Shown here: positions 1 to 9,067 of the stretch, piece after piece | Position numbering within the stretch: position 1 is the first letter of the stretch | Layout: every line of letters begins with the position of its first letter | NCBI GenBank assembly: GCA_000156295.1 | Contig: DS999222.1 | Location: 399,441 to 441,518 of the forward strand | DNA: 42,078 bases | Direction: 5' to 3' | Origin: a marine gamma proteobacterium HTCC2148 | Lineage (GTDB): Bacteria > Pseudomonadota > Gammaproteobacteria > Pseudomonadales > Halieaceae | The notes under the pieces: generated by a model | Databases searched by the model: none | Seen by the model: the letters and a program-made list of their open reading frames with translations, nothing else | Told to the model about the DNA's origin: nothing | Program-made: the position numbers and the translations under genes

Positions 1-171
1 TAAGATTTTAAAAGTTATTTCCCCAGATGTGACACTGCGGTAAAGGACTAAGCTTGAGACAAGCCTACAAAATCCGCAGGGTCTATAAATTAAGCCTCCT
101 GAGGCAATTATAAAAAGCCTAATAGTGGTAATATTGCCATATTAATTATTGAGGTGTTTGCGCGGGAGAGT

Positions 172-858
172 ATGGCGATAGCAAAAATTATCTTATCTAC
201 ATCTACATCTACATCTACATCTACATCTACATCTACATCTACCTGCGCGATAGTTCTACTTGTATTGGGGCTTTATCTGTCATGGGGCTCTCTTAAGCCA
301 TTGATCTACGAGCAGATTACCAGTGATATGTTTGTCAGTGTCGATAGCGACGTCTTTGACCCAGGCCCTGCGCTGGGTTCTGACTTTCCAGGGGTTATAG
401 CGACCTATAAAGGCAGGGAGCTGCGGCTAATTGCCGAGTTTGCCGGATCTAACGGTACTGTTTTTGTGGCCACTCGCTCTGCCCAATGGTGCCCCTACTG
501 TATGAAGCAGATGATCCAGTTGCAGGAGTATAAGGCCGCCTATGACAAAGCTGGCATTGCCATTGTCGCAATGACCTATGACGACCCCGAGTTGCAGCAG
601 GCTTTTGTCGATCAGTGGGGTATCAGCTACCCCATTATTCATGATGTCGATACGCTCAGTTTCAAAACTCTAGGTATTCTCAATCGATCGTATAACCCAG
701 GTGATGAGGCCTACGGCATACCCCATCCCGGTACCATCATTGTTAACCCCAACGGCAAGGTCGTAGGCAAGCTATTTCTCGAAGCTTACAGCGTGCGTGT
801 GGATGCACTGTCGACATTGATTTTTGCTAAACAAGCGCTGGGTTTAAGCGCAGAGTAA
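172..858 (+). CDS. Membrane-anchored thioredoxin/peroxiredoxin-like protein
   Basis: The product (about 228 residues) has a short N-terminal cytoplasmic segment, one hydrophobic helix (about residues 25-45, CAIVLLVLGLYLSW) and a C-terminal AhpC/TSA-Redoxin-like domain. The domain carries a WCPYC motif (a CxxC redox pair) followed by a peroxiredoxin-like beta-alpha pattern ending in HPGTIIVNPNGKVV. This fits a thiol-disulfide or peroxide-handling protein facing the periplasm; the substrate is unknown. I prefer the ATG at 172, which has GGGAGAG directly upstream, over the in-frame GTG at 154. The segment just before the membrane helix is an eight-fold Ser-Thr repeat encoded by a perfect hexamer array. 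The protein is convergent with the next gene and stands alone. Confidence 0.8.
   Translation: MAIAKIILSTSTSTSTSTSTSTSTCAIVLLVLGLYLSWGSLKPLIYEQITSDMFVSVDSDVFDPGPALGSDFPGVIATYKGRELRLIAEFAGSNGTVFVATRSAQWCPYCMKQMIQLQEYKAAYDKAGIAIVAMTYDDPELQQAFVDQWGISYPIIHDVDTLSFKTLGILNRSYNPGDEAYGIPHPGTIIVNPNGKVVGKLFLEAYSVRVDALSTLIFAKQALGLSAE
195..242 (+). repeat. Perfect 8-copy hexanucleotide tandem repeat (ATCTAC) inside a coding region
   Basis: Eight uninterrupted copies of ATCTAC run from 195 to 242, within codons 8-24 of the thioredoxin-like gene. They encode alternating Ser and Thr. Because the unit is six bases, slippage would add or remove Ser-Thr pairs without breaking the frame. The repeat lies immediately before the membrane helix. 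Confidence 0.95.
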
Positions 859-915
859 TCCTGTCGGCTTGTTGTCCCGCACCGCGGCTCATCGGCACCA
901 ATGGTGGGCAGCACT

Positions 916-1851
916 TCAGGCAACATCAAAGACAACTTTTATTGCCCCTGCTGCCCTGTCCGCGGCGGTTGCGAAAGCCTCTGTCACGCCATCGAGGGGA
1001 AAGCGGTGGGTTACCAGTGCATCTGCAATGCTTGGATGACGATGCAGAATAGCACCCGCCTCCTCAAAATTTCGCTGAGGGCTCTTACAGTTATACCCCA
1101 GAGATGGAATGAGCTCCGCTTCCTTGGCGGTGAACTGGGGTTGCAGGTCAACAGCTTCCCAGGATACGCCCAGTAGGCCAACGCGCCCCAAAGGTTTAAC
1201 CATTTGTGCAGATTGCAGGAGTGACTCAGAGCTCCCCACCGCATCTATAACCACATCGTAGTGCCCGTTGGGGTTTAATCCGGCTCCCAGTTGGTCTGCG
1301 GCAATCCTCTGGTGATCATGCCGTGCCGCAATATCATAAGCGATACCGCGGTGACGTAACGCCGCGCCGGTCGCCAGACCAATAGGTCCCGCGCCAATAA
1401 CGAGTATGCGGTCCCCCTCTCGCACCCGTGCGCGATCCAGTCCATGCACCGCCACCGCCAGCGGTTCTACCAGGCTCGCGATGTGAATATCCAGTCCAGT
1501 GGGCAGTTCCACGAGATTGGCAGCGGGAACGGTGGCGTATTCAGCCATGCCGCCATCGCCCAATACCCCCATCACGTAAATGCCTGCATCGCAATGCACT
1601 CTGTTTCCTTCATCACAGCTGGCACAGTGGCCGCAGCCCGTGATCGGTTCGATCGCAACAGCGCGGCCGTCACCGGTAACCCCGGCAAATTCGTGACCAA
1701 TAACATGATCACCAAATGCACCGGACGCCATCATGAGTAGGTCTGATCCGCAGATAGAGGATGAAACAACCTTAACCCTAACGCCATCGCCGCCGGGTTC
1801 TGGAACGTTCACCAATTCAGGTTTCTTATCGACCGCTTTAATTGCTTTCAT
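916..1851 (-). CDS. Zinc-dependent alcohol dehydrogenase (MDR superfamily)
   Basis: A medium-chain dehydrogenase/reductase of 311 residues, slightly short for the family (usually 330-360). Visible features are the catalytic-zinc region (SSICGSD, then GHE in HVIGHEFAGV), the structural-zinc loop with its cysteines in CGHCASCDEGNRVHC, and a Rossmann dinucleotide-binding motif (VIGAGPIGLATG). It probably oxidises a polyol or secondary alcohol with NAD(P); the substrate cannot be read from the sequence. The ATG lies only 4 bp after the stop of the sugar-isomerase-like gene upstream, so the two are very likely co-transcribed and could act on the same carbohydrate-derived substrate (inference). The 3' end converges on the thioredoxin-like gene. 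Confidence 0.85.
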   Translation of the reverse strand: MKAIKAVDKKPELVNVPEPGGDGVRVKVVSSSICGSDLLMMASGAFGDHVIGHEFAGVTGDGRAVAIEPITGCGHCASCDEGNRVHCDAGIYVMGVLGDGGMAEYATVPAANLVELPTGLDIHIASLVEPLAVAVHGLDRARVREGDRILVIGAGPIGLATGAALRHRGIAYDIAARHDHQRIAADQLGAGLNPNGHYDVVIDAVGSSESLLQSAQMVKPLGRVGLLGVSWEAVDLQPQFTAKEAELIPSLGYNCKSPQRNFEEAGAILHRHPSIADALVTHRFPLDGVTEAFATAADRAAGAIKVVFDVA

Positions 1852-1855
1852 AGGG

Positions 1856-2698
1856 CTAACTCAATGTGCTGAGAAATTGTTGAGTGCGCTCAAAAACGGC
1901 GTTTGCACGGTCCTGAAGGTCTGGAAATTGCTCATTTAAAGCCCGAGAACGAATCTCCAGACTGATTGGCATATCCGGACCTATGGCTTGAAGCGTGTCT
2001 TTCAGTGGTAGTTCACCGTCTCCAGGAAGCTGCCTTAAATACAATGCGTCTTCCAGAATCCCCTCGGTGCTGCCTTCTTTGAGTGTCTTGCTTGCATCAC
2101 AGAGCTGTAGATAAGGTAGCAGCCTAGCTCGGGGTCGAAGTCGAGATGCAACGCTTTGCTGCGCGAGCTTTGCGACATCACCAACATCGGATCCTGTGCG
2201 TTGTAAGTGCAGTGAGTCGATCAGGATGCCACCGGCAGGATGGGCGACATCAGTAATGACCTCCAGGGCCTTGTCCAAAGTGTCGATCTCGGTAATGGCC
2301 AGAAACTCCAGCACAATGCGAATGTCGCTACCCTCAGTTAATGTGCACAGGCGTTTGAAGCGTTTTTTCGTGTCGCTGATATTGGGTTCTGAAGAAACGC
2401 ACAGAATATTTTTAGCATTGATGCTCTTCGCGATCTCTATAAAACGATCCTGGCTGTCTGCAGGTTCACACGGCTGCAACCATGCAACCTCAATATCGAG
2501 CACAGTAATCCCGGTTTCGGCGATTGCTTTGATGACGTTGTGAGTGCGTTCGTTGGTCCAGGTGGCTAAATCACACCAGATGCCGACCGCATTAAAGCCG
2601 GCTTGGGCCGCTGCCACGACGACGTCTTCGGGTGGGAATTCCTGAACAACGCCGGCGGCCAGGGATATCAGGCGCTGGTCTTGTGGCAAGGCGTCCAT
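1856..2698 (-). CDS. Sugar phosphate isomerase/epimerase-like TIM barrel protein
   Basis: About 280 residues with the xylose-isomerase-like TIM barrel pattern of AP-endonuclease family 2. It has an N-terminal strand (RLISLAAGVVQEFPPEDVV), a metal-site-like Glu in VLDIEVAWLQP, a GGILIDSLHLQRTG strand with Asp and His, and a C-terminal ISLEIRS strand that would supply the last metal-ligand Glu. Members isomerise or epimerise sugars, inosose or hydroxypyruvate; the exact reaction here is unknown. The open frame extends upstream to 2761, but the ATG at 2698 has AGGGG about 8 bp upstream and fits homologue length, so I use it. It is tightly linked to the following alcohol dehydrogenase. Confidence 0.75.
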   Translation of the reverse strand: MDALPQDQRLISLAAGVVQEFPPEDVVVAAAQAGFNAVGIWCDLATWTNERTHNVIKAIAETGITVLDIEVAWLQPCEPADSQDRFIEIAKSINAKNILCVSSEPNISDTKKRFKRLCTLTEGSDIRIVLEFLAITEIDTLDKALEVITDVAHPAGGILIDSLHLQRTGSDVGDVAKLAQQSVASRLRPRARLLPYLQLCDASKTLKEGSTEGILEDALYLRQLPGDGELPLKDTLQAIGPDMPISLEIRSRALNEQFPDLQDRANAVFERTQQFLSTLS

Positions 2699-2792
2699 TA
2701 TTTGACCCCTGTTATTGTGTGGTGGTTTTACTGCAGAACATTTGCCAGAAGGTCTCCCCATGCTCTACTGCGAAGGGAGCGGCGACTCAGGC

Positions 2793-3779
2793 CTATTTTC
2801 CGGACATTCTCGCGACAACGGGCGCGAAAGCCTCGACCATGTTATTGCTGCCATCATCCATGACAGCGACATAGGAAATACCATACTGCTCTCGACGGCG
2901 AACCAATTCATCGCAGATGAAGTCCACGCTTCCGATCAGGCAATGTGGGTGTTGCATTATGTCGTCTGCACTCATGCCCAGTGCTTCGCCAATAGCACCA
3001 GCGGTTGCTTCAGGCTGATCGGTTAAGATAGTAGTGTAAGCACCAATTTCAATTTCTATGTCGGTAAAGCGATCTCCCGCTCCATCTTTAATCCATTTGA
3101 TCTTCCGGGCAGTGGCCTCAGCCATGCCAGAACCCATGCCGTCCGCGCCTATGGTGCCGCTGCGGTTGTTAAAATTCAGGCTGACGATATCGGCGTGCTG
3201 TCCGGCATAAGTCAGGATCTTTTTACTGCCGCCACCAATCATTATCGGTGGGTGCGGTCGCTGTGCCGGAGAAGGAGTGCCGTGAAAACCAGACCACCTC
3301 AAGCTTTCGCCATCGATTTCCATTGGCTCACCGGACATAAATGCCTTGTAGGCTTCAACAGTTTCTGTAAAACGGCTAAAGCGTTCAGGAAACTCATCAA
3401 AGGCAAGGTCAACCGCCTTATATTCATTTTTGATCCAGCCTGCACCCAAACCAAACTCATAGCGCCCTTCGGATAGATAATCCAAAGTAGCGGCTTCTTT
3501 AATCAGGGTGATCGGGTGGCGATAGTCGTTGCAAAACACGCGACAGCCCACTCTCAAAGTGCTGGTTTGTTCCAGCGCCATGGCAATAGCAGGAGTTGCT
3601 CCCAGCATTTGAGGTGGGTGGCCAGTGCTGTCCAGCGCTGGCCCGGTACTCAGGAAATGATCGGCTAAAAAGAAGCTGGAGTAGCCGAGGTCTTCGGTTT
3701 TGGCGATCAGGTTGCGCCAGCTTTGCGGTGAGTCGGTGTTGAAGCTCTGCAGCGAAAATCGAAAGGGTTTGTGACTCAT
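2793..3779 (-). CDS. Luciferase-like (LLM class) flavin/F420-type oxidoreductase
   Basis: About 328 residues with the bacterial-luciferase-like TIM barrel. Visible are FSLQSFNTDSP at the start, LGYSSFFLADHF, a central region with TSTLRVGCRVFCNDYRHP, the family motif LSEGRYEFGLGAGW, and RPHPPIMIGGGSKKIL toward the C-terminus. It resembles the subgroup often named F420-dependent in databases. In proteobacteria without F420 such proteins may use FMN, and the window gives no cofactor evidence. Two in-frame ATGs lie 6 bp apart. AAAAGGA is too close to the first (3785) and sits 6 bp before the second (3779), so I choose 3779. It lies 94 bp upstream of the isomerase gene and probably leads that operon. 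Confidence 0.8.
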   Translation of the reverse strand: MSHKPFRFSLQSFNTDSPQSWRNLIAKTEDLGYSSFFLADHFLSTGPALDSTGHPPQMLGATPAIAMALEQTSTLRVGCRVFCNDYRHPITLIKEAATLDYLSEGRYEFGLGAGWIKNEYKAVDLAFDEFPERFSRFTETVEAYKAFMSGEPMEIDGESLRWSGFHGTPSPAQRPHPPIMIGGGSKKILTYAGQHADIVSLNFNNRSGTIGADGMGSGMAEATARKIKWIKDGAGDRFTDIEIEIGAYTTILTDQPEATAGAIGEALGMSADDIMQHPHCLIGSVDFICDELVRRREQYGISYVAVMDDGSNNMVEAFAPVVARMSGK

Positions 3780-3824
3780 AGCCATTCCTTTTGAAACGTT
3801 GGATTATCGGTATTATTTTACGCT

Positions 3825-3854
3825 AGGGGATAGGCATCGCGATGCTTCGCCCCT
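3825..3854. other. Stem-loop between gcvP and the luciferase-like gene
   Basis: AGGGG (3825-3829) pairs with CCCCT (3850-3854), and inside it lies a perfect 12-bp palindrome, GCATCGCGATGC (3834-3845). No T-run follows on either strand, so it is not a canonical intrinsic terminator. It sits in the 118-bp space downstream of gcvP and upstream of the next minus-strand gene, where it could help end gcvP transcription or stabilise the mRNA 3' end. Confidence 0.4.
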
Positions 3855-3897
3855 CCCCCAGTAGTCTAACCCACAACGCAGCTCATTGATAAAATCG

Positions 3898-6795
3898 CTA
3901 TTGCTCTGTCTCCCGATAGGATTCAACGGCGGGGCAGGCGCAAAACAGATTACGATCGCCATGAACATTGTCAACTCGATTCACCGGTGCCCAGTATTTA
4001 TAACGGCGTAGCGACGCCACTGGGTAGGCAGCCAACTCACGGGAGTAGCTGTGGTCCCACTCGGTTGCGACGACGTCCTCCAGAGTGTGAGGGGCATTAA
4101 TCAGAGGATTGTCCGCTGCGTCTAACTGGCCCGCTTGGACCGCTTCAATCTCTTGCTTAATGGAGATCAGCGCGTCGCAAAAACGATCCAGCTCAAACAT
4201 TGATTCTGACTCCGTGGGCTCTACCATTAATGTGCCCGCCACTGGAAAGCTCATGGTGGGCGCGTGGAAACCATAGTCAATCAGGCGCTTGGCAATATCC
4301 TCTTCGCTAATCCCTGACGCTTCCTTGAGTTGGCGTATGTCTATGATGCATTCGTGAGCCACATTGCCGGAGCGCCCGGTGTAAAGAATGGGGTAGTGGT
4401 CCCTCAGGCGATGGGCAATGTAGTTGGCGCTTAGAATCGCAACTTTGGTTGCCTGCACCAGGCCGTCGCAGCCCATCAGTGCAATATAACTCCAGGAAAT
4501 AGGCAGTATGGAGGCGCTGCCAAAAGGGGCTGCCGAAACCACATCATTACTGCTGTTTAATCCAGCCACCGGCGCCACGGGGTTGCTCGGCAGGAAGGGT
4601 TGCAAGTGGGCTCCAACCCCTATTGGGCCCATTCCCGGGCCACCGCCTCCATGGGGAATGCAGAATGTCTTGTGTAGATTTAGGTGGGAAACATCGGCAC
4701 CGAACTTACCAGGTGCAGCTATACCGACCAGCGCATTCAGGTTGGCTCCGTCCACGTAGACTTGCCCCCCGTGCTGGTGGATTACCTCGCAAAGTTCGAT
4801 GATCGATTCCTCGAATACGCCGTGCGTAGATGGATAAGTCACCATTATGCAGGCCAGATCTTCAGTGTGACGTTCAGCTTTCAACTTGAGATCGTCCATG
4901 TCGATGTTGCCCTGCTCATCGCATTCAACGATAACGACCTGCATGCCAGCCAGGGCTGCCGAGGCTGGGTTGGTGCCGTGTGCCGACGAAGGTATCAGGC
5001 ACACTTTGCGCTGATGGTCTTCGCGACTCTGGTGGTAGCGCATAATGGCGAGGAGACCGGCGTACTCACCCTGGGCGCCGGAGTTTGGTTGCATTGAAAT
5101 CGCATCGTAACCCGTCGCCTCCAGCAACATATGATCCAGCTCTGCGATCATGGCCTGGTAGCCCTTGGTTTGTTCTGCTGGGGCGAAGGGATGCAGGCCA
5201 GCGAACTCAGGCCAGGTGATGGGAAGCATTTCGGTGGTAGCGTTAAGTTTCATGGTGCAGCTGCCCAGCGGAATCATGGCGCGGTTGAGGGCGATGTCCT
5301 TGTCTTCCAGGTAGCGCATGTAGCGCAGCATTTCTGTTTCTGAGTGATAGTCGTTGAACAGTGGATGCTGCAGATAGCTCACTTCACGGAGCAGTTCATC
5401 AGGTACGCCGGGATGACCCTCAATCTTCATGTCCAAGGCGGCAACACTGGGAATTTCTTCCTGGCCACTAAAAATCCGCCACAGGTTTTCAACGTCAGCT
5501 GCGGAGGTGGTTTCGTCCAGTGAAACGCCCAGGCGGCCATCTTCCAAAACGCGAAGGTTTACCCCGGCGGCAAGTGCGCGCGCGTTAATATTTTGCTGTT
5601 CGCTGCCGACATCGAAGGTGACCGTGTCGAAGAACTGACGGTTTTCGATGCTGAAATTCAGGCCTTTCATCCCCTCAGCAAATATTGCAGTAAGTCTGTG
5701 GATGCGCTCGGCGATGCCTCGAAGTCCCTGCGGGCCATGATACATCGCGTAGAAGGCGGCCATGATGGCGAGCAAAGCCTGTGCAGTGCATATATTGCTG
5801 GTGGCCTTTTCCCTGCGGATATGTTGTTCGCGAGTTTGCATGGCCATACGCAAGGCCTGGTTGCCCCTGCGGTCTATCGAAACACCGATGATGCGCCCTG
5901 GTGTGGAACGCTTGTAGCTTTCGCGGGTTGCAAAATAAGCTGCATGCGGGCCACCGAAACCCATGGGCACGCCGAAGCGTTGAGTATTACCTACAACCAC
6001 ATCGGCGCCTAGCTCGCCCGGTGATTTGACCAGTAACAGCGCCATAATGTCGGCGGCGACGGTGACCAGTGTCTTGGCGGCGTGAGCTTTTTCGATAAGT
6101 GGGGCAGTATTGATCAGGTTCCCATGCGTCCCGGGGTATTGCAGCAGCATACCGAAGGCTTCAGTGCCGTCCAGGAGTGTTTCCGGGTTGCCGACCAGCA
6201 CTTCTATGTCCAATAACTGGGCGCGGGTCTTCACCACAGCGATGGTCTGGGGATGGCAGTCCTGGGCAACAATAAACACATTGCTGCGATTCTTCTTGTT
6301 CACCCTTTGCAGCAAAGTCATTGCTTCCGCCGCCGCGGTGCTTTCATCGAGCATGGACGCGTTAGCCAGTTCCATGCCGGTGAGGTCCATCACCATTTGC
6401 TGGAAGCTCAGCAGTGCTTCCAGCCGTCCCTGAGAGATCTCCGGCTGATAGGGGGTATATGCCGTATACCAACCCGGATTTTCCAGTACATTGCGCTGAA
6501 TGACCGCGGGGGTGAGAGTGTCATGGTAGCCAGTGCCAATGAAGGACTTGTTGACGATGTTCTGTTGCGCCAGGGATTTAAGCCTTTCAATAACCGCTTT
6601 TTCTGTCATCGCACCGGCCAGGTCCATGGGCTCCTGGCGACGGATGGCGGCTGGAACAGTGTCATCGATTAGCGCTTCGAGAGTGTCATAGCCCAGCACC
6701 TGCGCCATTTCCTGCTGTTGTTCGACGGTGGGTCCGATATGACGTTGGATGAAGTCCGAGTGGTTTTCCAGATCAGACAGGGACGGGCGACTCAT
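3898..6795 (-). CDS. gcvP: Glycine dehydrogenase (decarboxylating), P protein
   Basis: The P protein of the glycine cleavage system decarboxylates glycine with pyridoxal phosphate and passes the aminomethyl group to the lipoyl H protein in the cytosol. The 965-residue product is a full-length single-chain P protein. It starts [16 protein letters not shown], has the N-half motif [11 protein letters not shown], and in the C-half carries [20 protein letters not shown] and the PLP site [18 protein letters not shown] with Lys709. The reading frame is open for 100 more codons upstream, but the ATG at 6795 has GGAG 5 bp away and matches the conserved start. The usual partners gcvT and gcvH are not in this window. 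It follows the MFS gene on the same strand after a 300-bp leader. Confidence 0.97.
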   Translation of the reverse strand: MSRPSLSDLENHSDFIQRHIGPTVEQQQEMAQVLGYDTLEALIDDTVPAAIRRQEPMDLAGAMTEKAVIERLKSLAQQNIVNKSFIGTGYHDTLTPAVIQRNVLENPGWYTAYTPYQPEISQGRLEALLSFQQMVMDLTGMELANASMLDESTAAAEAMTLLQRVNKKNRSNVFIVAQDCHPQTIAVVKTRAQLLDIEVLVGNPETLLDGTEAFGMLLQYPGTHGNLINTAPLIEKAHAAKTLVTVAADIMALLLVKSPGELGADVVVGNTQRFGVPMGFGGPHAAYFATRESYKRSTPGRIIGVSIDRRGNQALRMAMQTREQHIRREKATSNICTAQALLAIMAAFYAMYHGPQGLRGIAERIHRLTAIFAEGMKGLNFSIENRQFFDTVTFDVGSEQQNINARALAAGVNLRVLEDGRLGVSLDETTSAADVENLWRIFSGQEEIPSVAALDMKIEGHPGVPDELLREVSYLQHPLFNDYHSETEMLRYMRYLEDKDIALNRAMIPLGSCTMKLNATTEMLPITWPEFAGLHPFAPAEQTKGYQAMIAELDHMLLEATGYDAISMQPNSGAQGEYAGLLAIMRYHQSREDHQRKVCLIPSSAHGTNPASAALAGMQVVIVECDEQGNIDMDDLKLKAERHTEDLACIMVTYPSTHGVFEESIIELCEVIHQHGGQVYVDGANLNALVGIAAPGKFGADVSHLNLHKTFCIPHGGGGPGMGPIGVGAHLQPFLPSNPVAPVAGLNSSNDVVSAAPFGSASILPISWSYIALMGCDGLVQATKVAILSANYIAHRLRDHYPILYTGRSGNVAHECIIDIRQLKEASGISEEDIAKRLIDYGFHAPTMSFPVAGTLMVEPTESESMFELDRFCDALISIKQEIEAVQAGQLDAADNPLINAPHTLEDVVATEWDHSYSRELAAYPVASLRRYKYWAPVNRVDNVHGDRNLFCACPAVESYRETEQ

Positions 6796-7095
6796 AGGGG
6801 CTCCGGCAGAGAAAAATAAGGGTTTCAGGGGTGTTTCAGAAGACCGCGATATTACCAGCCGGGCCTCCTGTCGGCAATCACAGGAGTTGATAAATGATCG
6901 GTGCAAAAGGTGGTACAACAGAGGTTTGAGCATCTGCTGCTGACTGATTTGTGACTGGACCTCCGGTCTTGCCGTTATTGTGAGGTGCACCTTTGATTGG
7001 CACCAGAGCTGCTGCTCCGTGCCCGCGGTTTGGGAGCGAGTGAAGGGTCGGGCGTGGCCAGCGCGCAAGATGAGTGACTCAGTGAGTCTTTTCAA
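6796..7095 (-). other. 300-bp leader upstream of gcvP
   Basis: This non-coding stretch separates the MFS stop from the gcvP start. It is open in the gcvP frame, but the translation does not look like protein. It contains one imperfect hairpin (6999-7023: GGCAC...GTGCC enclosing GAGC...GCTC). I looked for the conserved core of a glycine riboswitch on the minus strand and did not find it. It may hold the gcvP promoter and regulator sites, but I cannot point to a convincing -35/-10 pair. Confidence 0.4.
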
Positions 7096-8406
7096 TTAGC
7101 GCTGCAGAGAACGCCTGTAATCTCTCATTCCCTGCCAGACCAGTGCGGCGGCCAGCGGGCAGACGATGACTGGCAGTAGTGCCAGCGCATATTTCAGCGC
7201 CATGTCATCTGCGAATACAAAATCAGTAATCAGCGCCACTGCACTTGGCCCGAAAGCCAGGCCGAAGAGGTTGGTAGAGAACAGCATCAGCGCCGAGATC
7301 TGGGCACGCATTTGTGGCGGGGTGATCAGTTGCACTCCAGCGATGCCCACCCCAAAGTAGGCATTAAGAAAAAATATGATGGGCGCCGCGGCAAACAGTG
7401 CCTGCGTGGGGGAGGGTGACAGCGGGCCAAGCGTCGCCGGAACAAGCCAAAGCAGAGCACAGGCCAATATGACGCGCATAGGGGCATCAGAGAATCCGCG
7501 TTCGGCCAATGGCTTTACGCTCCAGCCGCCAGCGAGTGTGCCGAGGCTACCGGCGACAATAAACAGCATGCCAAACTGCCCACCAATAACCGCCCTGTCG
7601 GCATTGAAAGTGCGCATCATGAACTCCGGAAACCAGGCCATGGTGCCATAGCCGAGGATCGCGAGCATGGACATGGAACCGATTAGGCCCAGATAAGCTC
7701 GCCAGTGATCTTTTAATTGCTGTGCTACGTCACCCAGTGAGGGATTCGCGTTATCAGCGGCAGCGCTCAGGGTATCCGCCGTCGGCCGGTCTGGTTCGTT
7801 CATTAGTGATAATAAGCCGGCGACCAAAAGTCCAGGTAAGCCAACGGCAATGAAAGTGATTTGCCATGCATGAACCTGTCCAATCAGGGGCAGGGTTGCG
7901 CCGCCAGCCGCTGCAAAATGCTGGTAGACCGCGCCACCAACAATGTATGCCAGCCCGCCCCCCAGGGTGATGCCTAGCGTGTAGATTGCCATCGCTCGGG
8001 GCAGTTTTTCAGAGGAGAATAAATCGGCCAGAAGTGAATAAGCTGGCGGTGACAAAGCCGCCTCACCCACGCCCACCCCAACTCTGGCAAAGAACAACCC
8101 GGCGAAACTTTTGGTCATACCACACAGACAGGTCATGATGCTCCAAAGCAGTATTCCTGCAGTGATGATCCACTTGCGACTGCGCTGGTCCGCCAGGCGT
8201 GCAATGGGTAACCCGAGGGCGATATAGAACATTGAGAAGGCAAAGCCGTGCAGCAGGCTGTACTGGAAGTCGCTGATGTCGAACTGAGCGCGAATGGGCC
8301 CGATCAGTACAGCCATGACGTTTCGATCGACAAAGGAGAGGATATAAGCCAGCAGTAATACGAACAGCGTATAGTTGGCCTGGCGCGGTTGGCTATTGAT
8401 ACTCAA
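7096..8406 (-). CDS. MFS transporter, Spinster-like
   Basis: A 436-residue major facilitator with about 12 hydrophobic helices. The first helix carries LSFVDRNVMAVLIGPI and the loop after helix 2 has the MFS signature form GLPIARLADQRSRKW. The motif RVGVGVGEAALSPPAYSLLADLF is typical of the Spinster-like branch, whose bacterial members have mostly unknown substrates. It is an inner-membrane protein. The only possible start before the first membrane helix is a TTG at 8406, which lies inside the 3' end of greB (14-bp overlap) because a stop precedes it in frame. Translation is therefore probably coupled to greB. It lies upstream of gcvP on the same strand, but a 300-bp leader separates them. 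Confidence 0.85.
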   Translation of the reverse strand: MSINSQPRQANYTLFVLLLAYILSFVDRNVMAVLIGPIRAQFDISDFQYSLLHGFAFSMFYIALGLPIARLADQRSRKWIITAGILLWSIMTCLCGMTKSFAGLFFARVGVGVGEAALSPPAYSLLADLFSSEKLPRAMAIYTLGITLGGGLAYIVGGAVYQHFAAAGGATLPLIGQVHAWQITFIAVGLPGLLVAGLLSLMNEPDRPTADTLSAAADNANPSLGDVAQQLKDHWRAYLGLIGSMSMLAILGYGTMAWFPEFMMRTFNADRAVIGGQFGMLFIVAGSLGTLAGGWSVKPLAERGFSDAPMRVILACALLWLVPATLGPLSPSPTQALFAAAPIIFFLNAYFGVGIAGVQLITPPQMRAQISALMLFSTNLFGLAFGPSAVALITDFVFADDMALKYALALLPVIVCPLAAALVWQGMRDYRRSLQR

Positions 8407-8890
8407 TGCCCACTACATAATAAACCTGCTCCCCAGAAGGGCTCTGCACGACTACCTCGTCGTCTAGTCCTTTGCCTAGCATAGATCGAGCCATGGGCGA
8501 GTCCATGCTGAGCTTGCCGGTTTTGAGCTCAAATTCGTCAGGTCCAACGATGCGCCAGCGATGCTCCTGTCCATCTTCCGTTTCGAGTGTCACCCATGCG
8601 CCAAAGCGAATCTTGCTGGTATCGTCAGGTGAGCGCTCCACAACCTCCAACTCGTCCAGTCGCTTGTTCAGAAAGCGTACCCGCGAATCGATCTCGCGCA
8701 ATCGGCGCTTGCCATAAATGTAGTCGCCATTTTCAGAGCGATCACCGTTCTTGGCGGCCTCGTGAACCGTGTTGGTAATCACAGGCCGTTCCACCTTCCA
8801 AAGCTGGTGCAGTTCATCGCGAAGGGCCTTTTCCCCTTCCGGTGTGATGTATTTGGAGCCGCGTCGGCGCGGCGGTTTGTATCTTCCCAT
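8393..8890 (-). CDS. greB: Transcription elongation factor GreB
   Basis: GreB binds in the secondary channel of RNA polymerase and stimulates cleavage of backtracked transcripts. The 165-residue product has the N-terminal coiled-coil domain (ITPEGEKALRDELHQLW...) with the tip motif NGDRSENGDYIYGKRRLREID, followed by the FKBP-like C-terminal domain (RIVGPDEFE, SPMARSMLGKGLDDEV). The Y-I-Y-G-K-R-R-L-R-E-I-D stretch favours GreB over GreA. It is the first gene of a minus-strand group, and its last 14 bp contain the start of the MFS gene. Confidence 0.95.
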   Translation of the reverse strand: MGRYKPPRRRGSKYITPEGEKALRDELHQLWKVERPVITNTVHEAAKNGDRSENGDYIYGKRRLREIDSRVRFLNKRLDELEVVERSPDDTSKIRFGAWVTLETEDGQEHRWRIVGPDEFELKTGKLSMDSPMARSMLGKGLDDEVVVQSPSGEQVYYVVGIEYQ

Positions 8891-9067
8891 GATGATAGTT
8901 TACCGAATTGCGGCACTAATTCGATCCCTATAGACGTCACCTCTGATATTGGCGTCAACTGCAATATCTCCGGGGTAATCATTGTGGCAGCCGCCACCAC
9001 AGGCGATAATCTCGGACATGGTTAATTTTACCTGCCCCCTGGGGTAGCAACGAGCAACTGGGAAGCT

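Noticed and set aside
859-1180. Plus-strand frame at 901-1176
   Set aside because: It lies opposite the alcohol dehydrogenase gene, whose motifs are clear; this is a shadow.
6796-7095. Glycine riboswitch in the gcvP leader
   Set aside because: The conserved aptamer core could not be found on the minus strand; only an unrelated hairpin is visible.
6796-7095. N-terminal extension of GcvP (open frame to 7095)
   Set aside because: The conserved P protein starts at the ATG at 6795 with a good ribosome-binding site, and the extension does not read as a domain or targeting signal.
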